Source: JAVJST01 sp040219295 (lineage in GTDB: Bacteria; Pseudomonadota; Alphaproteobacteria; Rhodospirillales; Casp-alpha2). From it: 64,000 nucleotides of DNA. The first letter of the stretch is position 1, and each line of letters opens with the position of its first letter. Where the stretch lies: positions 248,001 through 312,000 of the forward strand of contig JAVJST010000005.1 of NCBI GenBank assembly GCA_040219295.1. The letters run 5' to 3'. Under the pieces are notes generated by a model. That model had not been told where the DNA came from, searched no databases, and saw nothing but the letters and a program-made list of their open reading frames with translations. This document shows positions 34,554 through 42,169 of the stretch, in pieces. Made by a program: the position numbers and the translations under genes.

Positions 34554-35921
34554 ATGGCGGGAAACATGACGCTTGAGGAACTGCGCGGCGCTGTCGCCGC
34601 CGGCGAGATCGACACCGTTCTGGCGTGCCAGATCGACATGCAAGGCCGACTGATGGGCAAACGGTTTCAGGCCGAGTTCTTCGTCGACAGCGCCTGGGAG
34701 GAAACCCACAGCTGCAACTATCTGCAGGCGACCGACCTGGAGATGGAAACCGTCGAGGGGTATCGCGCGACGAGTTGGGCAGCCGGGTACGGCGATTACA
34801 CGATGAAGCCGGATCTTTCGACGTTGCGCCGGGTGCCTTGGCTTGAGGGAACCGCGCTGGTTCTGTGCGATTTGCTCGATCACCATACACATGCCGAGGT
34901 TGCCCACTCGCCACGTGCCGTCCTGAAACGCCAGATGGTCAGGCTTGCCGACATGGGTATGACGCCGATGATGGCTTCCGAGCTGGAGTTCTTCCTGTTC
35001 AGGACCTCGTACGAGGAGGCAGTTGAACTCGGTTACCGCGAGCTTGCGCCGATCAGTCCTTACAACGAGGACTACCACATCTTCCAGACGACCAAGGAAG
35101 AGGGCGTCATGCGCGCGATCCGCAACGGTCTGCAGGGCGCCGGCGTGCCGGTCGAGAACTCCAAGGGCGAAGCCGACTGTGGCCAGGAAGAAATCAACGT
35201 GCGTTACACCAACGCGCTGGAGATGGCCGACAATCACTCAATCATCAAGAACGCTTGCAAGGAGATCGCGTGGAAGCAGGGTCATTCGGTCACCTTCCTG
35301 GCGAAGTGGAACACGCAGCGCGCGGGAAACTCGTCGCATATTCACCAGTCGCTGGTTTCGGCAGACGGCACACCGCTGTTCTTCGATGCGGCCGACGAGC
35401 ACGGCATGTCCGATACCATGCGCCACTACCTCGCAGGGCTACTCAATCACGCCTCCGAGATCACCTATTTCCTGGCACCCTACATCAACAGCTACAAGCG
35501 ATTCATGGCAGGCACCTTCGCGCCGACCAAGGCGATCTGGTCACGTGACAACCGCACGGCGGGATTCCGGATGTGCGGCGAGGGCACGAAAGCGATCCGA
35601 GTCGAATGCCGGATCGGCGGTTCCGACCTGAACCCCTATCTGGCGATGGCGGCGCTGCTCGCCGCCGGAATCGACGGGCTCAACAACAAAATGGTTCTTG
35701 AGGCCGAGTTCAGCGGCGACGCCTACAAGGCCAAGAAGGCGCGCAGCATCCCGTCGACCCTGCGCGACGCGACGGCGGCGCTCAAGAAATCGAAGATGTT
35801 GCGCGCTGCATTTGGCGACGACGTCATCGATCATTACGTGCGCGCCGCCGAGTGGGAACAGGAAGAGTACGACCGCCACGTAACCGACTGGGAAGTCGCC
35901 CGTGGTTTCGAGAGAGCGTGA
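34554..35921 (+). CDS. Glutamine-synthetase-family ligase (gamma-glutamyl-amine synthetase-like)
   Basis: 455 aa from the ATG at 34554 (GGGGG upstream). Beta-grasp N-domain, then the catalytic domain with SELEFFLF, NSKGEADCGQEEINVRY, the ATP-loop motif NSSHIHQSL and an NRTAGFR-type arginine loop (SRDNRTAGFRMCGEG). Length and divergence fit the GlnA-like family (GlnA3/PuuA/Gms type) that ligates glutamate to polyamines, ethanolamine or other amines, not the ammonia-assimilating GlnA; the adenylylation-site loop is not evident. The next gene is an aldehyde dehydrogenase 13 bp away, which fits a gamma-glutamylation route for amine catabolism. Confidence 0.82.
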   Translation: MAGNMTLEELRGAVAAGEIDTVLACQIDMQGRLMGKRFQAEFFVDSAWEETHSCNYLQATDLEMETVEGYRATSWAAGYGDYTMKPDLSTLRRVPWLEGTALVLCDLLDHHTHAEVAHSPRAVLKRQMVRLADMGMTPMMASELEFFLFRTSYEEAVELGYRELAPISPYNEDYHIFQTTKEEGVMRAIRNGLQGAGVPVENSKGEADCGQEEINVRYTNALEMADNHSIIKNACKEIAWKQGHSVTFLAKWNTQRAGNSSHIHQSLVSADGTPLFFDAADEHGMSDTMRHYLAGLLNHASEITYFLAPYINSYKRFMAGTFAPTKAIWSRDNRTAGFRMCGEGTKAIRVECRIGGSDLNPYLAMAALLAAGIDGLNNKMVLEAEFSGDAYKAKKARSIPSTLRDATAALKKSKMLRAAFGDDVIDHYVRAAEWEQEEYDRHVTDWEVARGFERA

Positions 35922-35934
35922 GGATACAATCACC

Positions 35935-37317
35935 ATGAACACTATGATCCAGTGCATATCACCGATTGACGGTTCGGTTTACGCGGAGCGACTGACACTT
36001 TCGTCGTCGGATGCCGCCGCTGCGGTTGAACGCGCCAGCGCGGCGCAGAAGGCCTGGGGCGCCCGGCCGCTGCAGGAACGCATCGATCTCGTTCTCGCCG
36101 GCGTCAAGCGTCTTGGAGAAATGAACGACGACGTGGTCACGGAACTCGCCCACATGATGGGGCGTCCCGTGCGCTACGGCGGCGAGTTCGGCGGCACGGA
36201 AGAGCGGGCAACCTACATGGCGGGTATCGCCGAGGAGGCGCTGGCGCCGATCGTGATCGAGGACTCGGATGCCTTCGAACGCCGGATCGCCCGCGAACCC
36301 CACGGAGTCATCCTCGTCATTGCACCCTGGAACTATCCCTACATGACGGCGATCAACTCGGTCGCGCCGGGCCTGATCGCCGGTAACGCGGTTGTCCTGA
36401 AACACGCCAGCCAAACGCTCCTGGTCGGCGAGCGCATGGCCAAGGCATTTCATCAGGCGGGTGTTCCCGAGGACGTCTTCCAGAACGTTTTCCTCGGTCA
36501 TGACACGACGACGGACCTGATCGCCGAAGGCCGCTTCGGCTTCGTCAATTTTACCGGTTCGGTCGGCGCCGGCCGCGCCATCGAGAAAGCGGCCGCAGGG
36601 ACCTTCACCGGCACCGGGCTGGAACTCGGCGGCAAGGACCCCGGCTACGTCATGGACGACGCCGACGTGAACGCCGCCGCCGATACGCTGATTGACGGCG
36701 CCATGTTCAATTCCGGTCAGTGCTGCTGCGGCATCGAACGGATCTACGTGCATTCCTCGCTGTTCGACGACTTCGTCGAGCGCGCGGTGGAGATTGTCAG
36801 CGGTTACGTGCTTGGCAATCCGCTCGACAAGGAAACCACCCTCGGGCCAATGGCGCACAAGCGCTTCGCCGACGAGGTCCGGGCCCAAACGTCGGAGGCC
36901 GTCGCCGACGGCGCAAAGGCACTGATCGATCCGGCGCGGTTTCCGGCGGATGACGGCGGCACCTACTTGATGCCGCAGATTCTCGTCGACGTGACTCACG
37001 ACATGCGGGTGATGCGCGACGAGTCGTTCGGGCCGGTTGTCGGCATCATGCCGGTCTCGGGCGACGAAGAGGCGATTGCGCTGATGAACGATTCCGAGTT
37101 CGGCCTGACGGCCTCGCTGTGGACGAACGACGCGGATCGCGCCGCGGCAATCGGCGCCGAGATTGAAACCGGCACCGTGTTCATGAATCGCGCCGACTAT
37201 CTCGATCCGGCGCTGTGCTGGACGGGGTGCAAGAACACCGGCCGTGGCGGCGGGCTCTCGGTGATCGGGTATCACAACCTGACGCGGCCGAAATCCTATC
37301 ATCTGCGCAAAGGCTGA
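35935..37317 (+). CDS. NAD(P)-dependent aldehyde dehydrogenase
   Basis: 460 aa from the ATG at 35935. Family motifs: VIAPWNYPYMTAINSVAPGL near 130, FTGSVGAGRAIEKAA near 214, catalytic glutamate in LELGGKDPGYV and catalytic C264 in NSGQCCCGIERIYVH (C263-C265 are consecutive). The C-terminal NRADYLDPALCWTGCKNTG is unusual for the general family and fits a specific subgroup. It probably oxidises an aldehyde formed downstream of the adjacent gamma-glutamyl ligase; an amine-oxidising step is missing here and must be encoded elsewhere. Confidence 0.85.
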   Translation: MNTMIQCISPIDGSVYAERLTLSSSDAAAAVERASAAQKAWGARPLQERIDLVLAGVKRLGEMNDDVVTELAHMMGRPVRYGGEFGGTEERATYMAGIAEEALAPIVIEDSDAFERRIAREPHGVILVIAPWNYPYMTAINSVAPGLIAGNAVVLKHASQTLLVGERMAKAFHQAGVPEDVFQNVFLGHDTTTDLIAEGRFGFVNFTGSVGAGRAIEKAAAGTFTGTGLELGGKDPGYVMDDADVNAAADTLIDGAMFNSGQCCCGIERIYVHSSLFDDFVERAVEIVSGYVLGNPLDKETTLGPMAHKRFADEVRAQTSEAVADGAKALIDPARFPADDGGTYLMPQILVDVTHDMRVMRDESFGPVVGIMPVSGDEEAIALMNDSEFGLTASLWTNDADRAAAIGAEIETGTVFMNRADYLDPALCWTGCKNTGRGGGLSVIGYHNLTRPKSYHLRKG

Positions 37318-37334
37318 TCCGGGTCCCGCGCACC

Positions 37335-37592
37335 ATGGACGGTTGGACCGACATCGTCGGGTTGGCGGCGGGAACGCTGACGACTGTTTCCTTCCTGCCC
37401 CAGGTCATCCGCACCTGGCGAACCCGTTCGACGCGGGACCTCTCCCTGCCGATGTGGATCATTTTTACCACCGGGGTCGCCTTGTGGCTGGTCTACGGGC
37501 TGATGATGCAGGCGTGGCCGATCATCATCGCCAACGTCATCACGGTCGGCCTCGCCGCGGTAGTGCTGGTTCTCAAGTTCCGCCACGGATAG
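37335..37592 (+). CDS. SemiSWEET-type sugar transporter
   Basis: 85 aa with three helices, the half-size SWEET unit that works as a dimer. The PQ-loop lies in LTTVSFLPQVIRTWRTRSTR, followed by DLSLPMWIIFTTGVALWLVY. The ATG at 37335 starts 17 bp after the aldehyde dehydrogenase stop, so it may be co-transcribed. Family members move glucose or sucrose by facilitated diffusion; whether this one carries sugar or a product of the amine pathway is open. Confidence 0.85.
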   Translation: MDGWTDIVGLAAGTLTTVSFLPQVIRTWRTRSTRDLSLPMWIIFTTGVALWLVYGLMMQAWPIIIANVITVGLAAVVLVLKFRHG

Positions 37593-37648
37593 CCCGTGGC
37601 GCCCGGAAGTGCTTGGTAGGGTGACGGGCTGACTGGTATCAATCGTGA

Positions 37649-38170
37649 ATGATTCGTCGACTGCTCACATCCGCGATTGCTGTCCTGGCCCTCGGCGCGT
37701 GTTCGTCGTTCGATGACCTGCGGCTCGACGACCTGGTCAGTATCGGCGGCGAGGAAGACATGGCGGCGTGCGAGGAACGCACGGTGCGCTGGCTCGAAGG
37801 CGTGTCGTTCGCTGATGCACCCCTGATCGACATGGAAATCCGGCGCGGCGAGTTCACGCCAGTCATCGTCCGAATGATCCAGAACCGGAGTTATGTTCTC
37901 CGGCTGCGTAATCGCGACGACGAACCGCGTGTCTTCAGTTCGCCGGAGTTCTTCGAGAGTGTCGCCATCGCCGCGGTTGCCATCGACAACACGATCCTCG
38001 AGACGATCTGTCCGGGTCCGGCCATCGAGTTGCTGCCCGGCCAGACCCTGGAGCTGCAACTCTACGCCGTGATCGACGGTTCGTATGACTTCTTCGATCA
38101 GAGCGGTCTACTGGGCGAGTTTACCGCATGGCACCCGGGCGGGCGTGTCCGCATCGAACCCGCATTCTAG
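37649..38170 (+). CDS. Putative lipoprotein with cupredoxin-like fold
   Basis: 173 aa with a lipoprotein signal (MIRRLLTSAIAVLALGAC, lipidated C18). The mature part has the beta-rich pattern FTPVIVRMIQNRSYVLRLRN ... ELLPGQTLELQLYAVIDGSY seen in cupredoxin-like domains, but the usual copper-ligand His/Cys/Met cluster is not visible. I do not recognise a named family. It stands alone, 56 bp after the SemiSWEET gene. Confidence 0.6.
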   Translation: MIRRLLTSAIAVLALGACSSFDDLRLDDLVSIGGEEDMAACEERTVRWLEGVSFADAPLIDMEIRRGEFTPVIVRMIQNRSYVLRLRNRDDEPRVFSSPEFFESVAIAAVAIDNTILETICPGPAIELLPGQTLELQLYAVIDGSYDFFDQSGLLGEFTAWHPGGRVRIEPAF

Positions 38171-38348
38171 CCCTTAATTCCCCTGCCGGTTTCCGGCTTG
38201 GTGTCCGCTATGGGTAGGTTTTCCGGGGCGGCAGTTGAACGGCCCGAACGGGTAGGGCTCGCCTACCTGTAGAGGCGTTCCCAGGTCAAAAAAACACCCT
38301 TAAAATCAGCGCATTACGCAATCGATTCCGACTTGGGGTTTTAGACAG

Positions 38349-39404
38349 ATGGCACGTCGTATTCTCATCCTGGGCGCATCCTACGGATCGCTGCTCGGCA
38401 CCAAGCTCGCGATGGCCGGTCACGACGTGACCCTGGTCTGCCGCGACAAGACCGCCGCTTTGATCAAAGAACAAGGCACGGTGGTCCGTATACAGCTTCG
38501 CGGCGAGGACGAGCACCGCGAGATTCACTCCGGCAATCTTCCTGGCAAAGTCGACGCGACGACGCCCGAGGCGGCACGTCCCGCGGATTACGACCTTGTC
38601 GCGCTGGCCATGCAGGAGCCGCAGTATTCGGCGCCTCCGCTCGCCAGGCTGTTGGCGGCCATCGGCAAGGCCAAGGTGCCGTGCCTCTCGATCATGAACA
38701 TGCCGCCGCTGCCTTTCCTCAAGCGGCTCCCCGATCTCGACGTTTCGATGCTCTCGGAGGCGTTCTCCGATCCGCAGATCTGGGAAGACTTTGAGCCGGG
38801 TCTGGTCACCCTCTGCAGCCCCGACCCGCAGGCCTTCCGTCCGCCGGAAGAGGCCGCCAACGTGCTGCACGTCGGCCTGCCGACGAATTTCAAGGCTGCC
38901 GCGTTCGAAGATCCCGCCCACACCGCGATGCTGCACGAACTGGCCGACGACATCGATGCGGTTCGTCTCGACGATCACGACGTGCCGGTGAAGCTCCGGG
39001 TTCACGATTCTGTCTTCGTACCGCTGGCCAAGTGGAGCATGCTGATGACCGGCAACTACCGCTGCGTCACCGCGACTGGCAGCCGGCCGATCCGAGACGC
39101 CGTGCACGGCGATCTCGACGCCTCCGCCTCGATCTACCATGACGTCGATGCCATAGCTCGCAAGATGGGCGCCGAGGCCGACGATCAGGTGCCGTTCGAA
39201 AAATATGCGAAGGCGGCCGAGGGCCTGCTGAAGCCGTCCTCCGCGGCCCGTGCCATCGATTCCGGTGCAACCTCGATCGAGCGCGTCGACAAGGTCGTAC
39301 AGTTGATCGGCCGCGCGGTGGGGATCACCAACGCCGATATCGACCGCACCGTCGATACGGTCGACAAGCGGCTCGTCGCCAACGCCGCAGAAGCCGCCGC
39401 CTGA
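38349..39404 (+). CDS. Ketopantoate-reductase-like dehydrogenase
   Basis: 351 aa. N-terminal Rossmann segment RILILGASYGSLLGTKLAMA with the dinucleotide loop GASYGSLLG in place of the usual GAGAxG, then ADYDLVALAMQEPQ. The C-terminal half (KWSMLMTGNYRC onward) is helical, as in PanE-type 6-phosphogluconate-dehydrogenase-like domains. The altered loop and extra length argue against a housekeeping panE; it may act on another 2-oxo acid. The 178-bp upstream gap contains an AAAAAAA run but no gene. Confidence 0.65.
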   Translation: MARRILILGASYGSLLGTKLAMAGHDVTLVCRDKTAALIKEQGTVVRIQLRGEDEHREIHSGNLPGKVDATTPEAARPADYDLVALAMQEPQYSAPPLARLLAAIGKAKVPCLSIMNMPPLPFLKRLPDLDVSMLSEAFSDPQIWEDFEPGLVTLCSPDPQAFRPPEEAANVLHVGLPTNFKAAAFEDPAHTAMLHELADDIDAVRLDDHDVPVKLRVHDSVFVPLAKWSMLMTGNYRCVTATGSRPIRDAVHGDLDASASIYHDVDAIARKMGAEADDQVPFEKYAKAAEGLLKPSSAARAIDSGATSIERVDKVVQLIGRAVGITNADIDRTVDTVDKRLVANAAEAAA

Positions 39405-39477
39405 AAGGGCTAGCCGCCGGCGCCGGCCGGCGGAATCTCGAAAATAGTCAACTCGTAATCCGGTCGCCGTGTGGCGA

Positions 39478-39510
39478 CTTGACACCGCGCGCGCTTGAAC
39501 TACCTCATTG
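39478..39510 (+). promoter_or_regulatory. Possible heat-shock (RpoH) promoter
   Basis: CTTGAC at 39478-39483 and a second CTTGAA at 39494-39499 lie before CTACCTCATTG at 39500-39510, which resembles an RpoH -10. Spacing from the first CTTG is slightly long. Placement rests mainly on the position before a small heat-shock gene and its RNA thermometer. Confidence 0.35.
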
Positions 39511-39529
39511 TTGCCGGGTGCCGATATCG

Positions 39530-39607
39530 GGTCCGGCGAAGGTTGGGCGCTCGGTTCGGGTTGCCGGACCGGGCTTGTACATTGCTTCTTATGGAGGATG
39601 TAAAGCT
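39530..39607 (+). promoter_or_regulatory. ROSE-like RNA thermometer in the hsp20 leader
   Basis: Two hairpins precede the start codon. Hairpin 1: GGTCCGGC (39530-39537) pairs perfectly with GCCGGACC (39563-39570). Hairpin 2 (39578-39602): TACAT pairs with ATGTA, and CTTC pairs with GGAG of the Shine-Dalgarno around a TTAT loop, with a G opposite G next to it. The TTGCT before the Shine-Dalgarno, the G-G position and the short distance to ATG match the conserved 3' part of rhizobial ROSE elements, which melt at heat-shock temperature and free the ribosome-binding site. Confidence 0.75.
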
Positions 39608-40096
39608 ATGAAAAATTATGATTTTTCTCCTCTTTTCCGGTCTGCTATCGGGTTCGACCGTCTGTTCGAGTTGGCCGACGCGGCGGCTCGACTGGATCGC
39701 GCCGAGCAGACCTATCCGCCTTTTGACATCGTTGCCGCAGGCGAGAACCAGTACCGGCTCTCGATGGCCGTTGCCGGGTTTACCGATGACGACATTGACG
39801 TCGAGGTCCGTGAGAACACCCTCACGGTTACCGGCAAGCGCAAGGCCAGCGATGACGAACCGACGTACATGCATCGCGGCATTGCCGGTCGGGACTTCGT
39901 GCGCCACTTCGAACTCGCGGACCACATGGAAGTGACGGCCGCGCATCTGTCGAACGGCATTCTGACGGTCGACATGGTTCGGAACATCCCCGAGGCGATG
40001 AAGCCGAAGCGCATCGAAATCAAGTCCGGGGAGCCGAAGAGCCTGCCCAAGGCTGCGAAGAAACTCATCGAGAACGTCTCCAAGAAGGCGGCGTAA
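39608..40096 (+). CDS. Small heat-shock protein (Hsp20/IbpA type)
   Basis: 162 aa from the ATG at 39608, with GGAGGA about 10 bp upstream inside the thermometer hairpin. Alpha-crystallin domain from about residue 34 to 135: PFDIVAAGENQYRLSMAVAG, then DDDIDVEVRENTLTVTGKRK and the late strand NGILTVDMVRNIPEAMKPK, followed by the IxI-type tail KRIEI. It is an ATP-independent holdase for unfolding proteins. Two genes downstream (membrane protein, DegP) likely belong to the same stress unit. Confidence 0.93.
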   Translation: MKNYDFSPLFRSAIGFDRLFELADAAARLDRAEQTYPPFDIVAAGENQYRLSMAVAGFTDDDIDVEVRENTLTVTGKRKASDDEPTYMHRGIAGRDFVRHFELADHMEVTAAHLSNGILTVDMVRNIPEAMKPKRIEIKSGEPKSLPKAAKKLIENVSKKAA

Positions 40097-40107
40097 CGAT
40101 TACTTCC

Positions 40108-40133
40108 GCGTGCCGGCCGTACGGCCGGCACGC
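40108..40133. terminator. 26-bp perfect palindrome after hsp20
   Basis: GCGTGCCGGCCG and its complement flank a central TA, forming a perfect 26-bp palindrome 11 bp after the hsp20 stop. It is followed by GGCCTGTTTCCTT, a poor T tract, so it may attenuate rather than end transcription into the next two genes. Confidence 0.5.
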
Positions 40134-40229
40134 GGCCTGTTTCCTTGGACCGGATACTACATGGGGCGCCGCCTGCCGGCGACGCGCGGGGGCGGATTGC
40201 CCGGTTGCTCAATGGAGGACTGGACAACC

Positions 40230-40604
40230 ATGTTTCCAAACACCAATTCGCATGGCCGACGCTGGCACATGCCGGACGGATCCAATCTGGACGCATTGAT
40301 CCGCATCGGGCTCGTCGTGTCGTTTGCGTTCTTCACCGTATCGCATCTGCCGTTGCCACTGGTCGCACCGGCGCTCCGTGCCTTCTTCTTGCTGGCGGCG
40401 ATTGTTTCCGCCGCCGTCGCGGTATGCCGCCTCGAGCAGCCGCATGACACCCGACTCACGCACTGGGACGAGGCTGCGGCGTTTACGGCGGGTGGCCTGC
40501 TTGCCGGGTTGTTCATCGATCCCCTCGCCATCGAGGCACTGCAGGCGGACGTGTCGACAACGCCGGATCACCACGACATTGCCGATTCGCGGAGGGCGAC
40601 ATGA
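40230..40604 (+). CDS. Small membrane protein between hsp20 and degP
   Basis: 124 aa from the ATG at 40230; GGAGGA lies 10 bp upstream in AATGGAGGACTGG. Two or three hydrophobic segments are visible: LIRIGLVVSFAFFTVSHLPL, then FFLLAAIVSAAVAVC and a third near AAFTAGGLLAGLFIDPLA. The C-terminus is hydrophilic (TTPDHHDIADSRRAT). I do not recognise a family. Its TGA overlaps the degP ATG, so the two are translated together. Confidence 0.65.
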   Translation: MFPNTNSHGRRWHMPDGSNLDALIRIGLVVSFAFFTVSHLPLPLVAPALRAFFLLAAIVSAAVAVCRLEQPHDTRLTHWDEAAAFTAGGLLAGLFIDPLAIEALQADVSTTPDHHDIADSRRAT

Positions 40605-41974
40605 TGCGGAAGGGACTGGTTGCAGCCATCGTCGCCGTTTTGGTGCTGGCCACGCCGCCGACGGTGCCGGTCGCTGCGCAGCTGGTCGAGGATGGTCGCG
40701 GAGTCCTGACCATGGCGCCCCTTCTCGACCGTGTTACCCCCGGTGTCGTGAACATCGCGGTCAAGACCCGCGTTGCAATGCAGCAGAATCCGCTGTTCCA
40801 GGATCCGTTCTTTCGTCGCTTCTTCGCGGTACCCGGTCAACCGCGGCATCGCGAGTCGATCAGTGCCGGATCGGGGGTCATTGTCGACGCCGAAAAGGGT
40901 TATGTTCTGACCAATCATCACGTCATCGACAACGCGACTTCGATCGTCGTCACGCTCAAGGATCGGCGGGAGTTTCGGGCCGAGTTGATCGGTAGCGACC
41001 CGGCGACCGATATCGCCTTGTTGCGGATCGAACCCGATGGTTTGTCGGCAGTTCCCTTCGGCGACTCCGATAACCTGTTCGTCGGGGATTTCGTCGTCGC
41101 GATCGGAAATCCGTTCGGAATCGGCCAGACGGTAACGAGTGGAATCATCAGCGCGCTCGGGAGAAGCGGACTCGGGATTGAGGGTTACGAGGACTTCATC
41201 CAGACGGACGCATCGATCAATCCGGGGAACTCGGGCGGCGCACTGGTCGATTCAACGGGAAAACTCATCGGTATCAATACCGCGATCATCGGGCCCGGAG
41301 GCGGAAACGTCGGTATCGGCTTCGCTGTGCCCAGCAACATGGCAAGAGCTGTCATGGAACAGTTGGCGAGGTATGGCGAAGTCCGTCGCGGGCGGCTTGG
41401 CGTTGCCATTCAGGACCTCACGGTGGATGTCGCGTCGGCACTGGGTGTCGACCACGCGGACGGCGCGGTCCTGACCAGCATCGATGAAGGCTCGCCGGCG
41501 GCGAAAGCGGGCTTGAAAGCGGGTGACGTCGTTGTGGCAATTGACGGGCGGATCGTCCGCAACTCGTCTGATCTTCGCAATCAGATTGGGCTGGTCCCGC
41601 CAGGGCGTGAGGTCGCGTTGACCATCATTCGCGACGGGTCCGAACGCACGGTCGTCGTCGAGGTGGAGCCGATCGGCAAGACGAGCTTGTCGGGTGATGA
41701 GACGATTCCCGAACTGGCAGGTGCCGAGTTCCGAGATCTGCCCGGCGATCATCCGTTGCACGGACGGATCGACGGCGTCCTTGTTGCCGAGGTGGCATTC
41801 GGTAGTCCGGCATGGCGCTTCGGCTTCCGGCCAGGCGACGTCGTGCTCAGCGTAAACCGCATCCGCGTTGCCAGCGTGGAGAACTTTCTCGACCAGATCG
41901 CGCGCGCCGGCAAGGTGATTCCGATGAACGTACTGCGGAACGGCCGCGAGTTTTTCGTCGTCCTCGAACGTTGA
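40601..41974 (+). CDS. degP: Periplasmic DegP/HtrA-family serine protease
   Basis: 457 aa. Sec signal peptide of about 27 residues (KGLVAAIVAVLVLATPPTVP). Catalytic triad H107 in TNHHVIDNA, D137 in ATDIALLRI and S211 in NPGNSGGALVD. Two PDZ domains follow: the first from about residue 260 (GRLGVAIQDLTVDVASALGV), the second near 370-455 with GSPAWRFGFRPGDVVLSVN. It degrades or refolds damaged envelope proteins. ATGA overlap with the preceding membrane protein places it in the thermometer-controlled heat-shock unit. Confidence 0.92.
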   Translation: MMRKGLVAAIVAVLVLATPPTVPVAAQLVEDGRGVLTMAPLLDRVTPGVVNIAVKTRVAMQQNPLFQDPFFRRFFAVPGQPRHRESISAGSGVIVDAEKGYVLTNHHVIDNATSIVVTLKDRREFRAELIGSDPATDIALLRIEPDGLSAVPFGDSDNLFVGDFVVAIGNPFGIGQTVTSGIISALGRSGLGIEGYEDFIQTDASINPGNSGGALVDSTGKLIGINTAIIGPGGGNVGIGFAVPSNMARAVMEQLARYGEVRRGRLGVAIQDLTVDVASALGVDHADGAVLTSIDEGSPAAKAGLKAGDVVVAIDGRIVRNSSDLRNQIGLVPPGREVALTIIRDGSERTVVVEVEPIGKTSLSGDETIPELAGAEFRDLPGDHPLHGRIDGVLVAEVAFGSPAWRFGFRPGDVVLSVNRIRVASVENFLDQIARAGKVIPMNVLRNGREFFVVLER

Positions 41975-42021
41975 GGGTTGGCGGCATCGATCCTGCTTGC
42001 CTGAACCCGGGCAGGAATTGC

Positions 42022-42027
42022 TATAAT
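42022..42027 (+). promoter_or_regulatory. -10 box of the SRP RNA promoter
   Basis: TATAAT, a perfect consensus -10, ends 6 bp before the first base of the SRP RNA. The best -35 is TTGCCT at 41997-42002, with a long 19-bp spacer. Confidence 0.7.
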
Positions 42028-42033
42028 GGTTGT

Positions 42034-42128
42034 GGATGGCTGGCGACGGACAGGCTCCTCGCCAACCCGGTCAGGTCCGGAAGGAAGCAGCCGTAACGAG
42101 TTTCGGTCTGGGTCGGCGCCGGTCATCC
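42034..42128 (+). ncRNA. ffs: Signal recognition particle RNA (4.5S type)
   Basis: The universally conserved domain IV core is present: GGTCAGGTCCGGAAGGAAGC followed by AGCCGTAACGAG, containing the GGAA tetraloop and the asymmetric loop that binds Ffh. The ends pair: GGATG at 42034-42038 with CATCC at 42124-42128, giving a single long hairpin of 95 nt, the short form typical of proteobacteria. The RNA works with Ffh to target nascent membrane proteins. CTCGGTTTTCCC follows and may serve in termination. Location directly upstream of dnaX is common in alphaproteobacteria. Confidence 0.95.
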
Positions 42129-42169
42129 GCCTCGGTTTTCCCACCTGACTTCGGGGTTTCAGGACTCGC

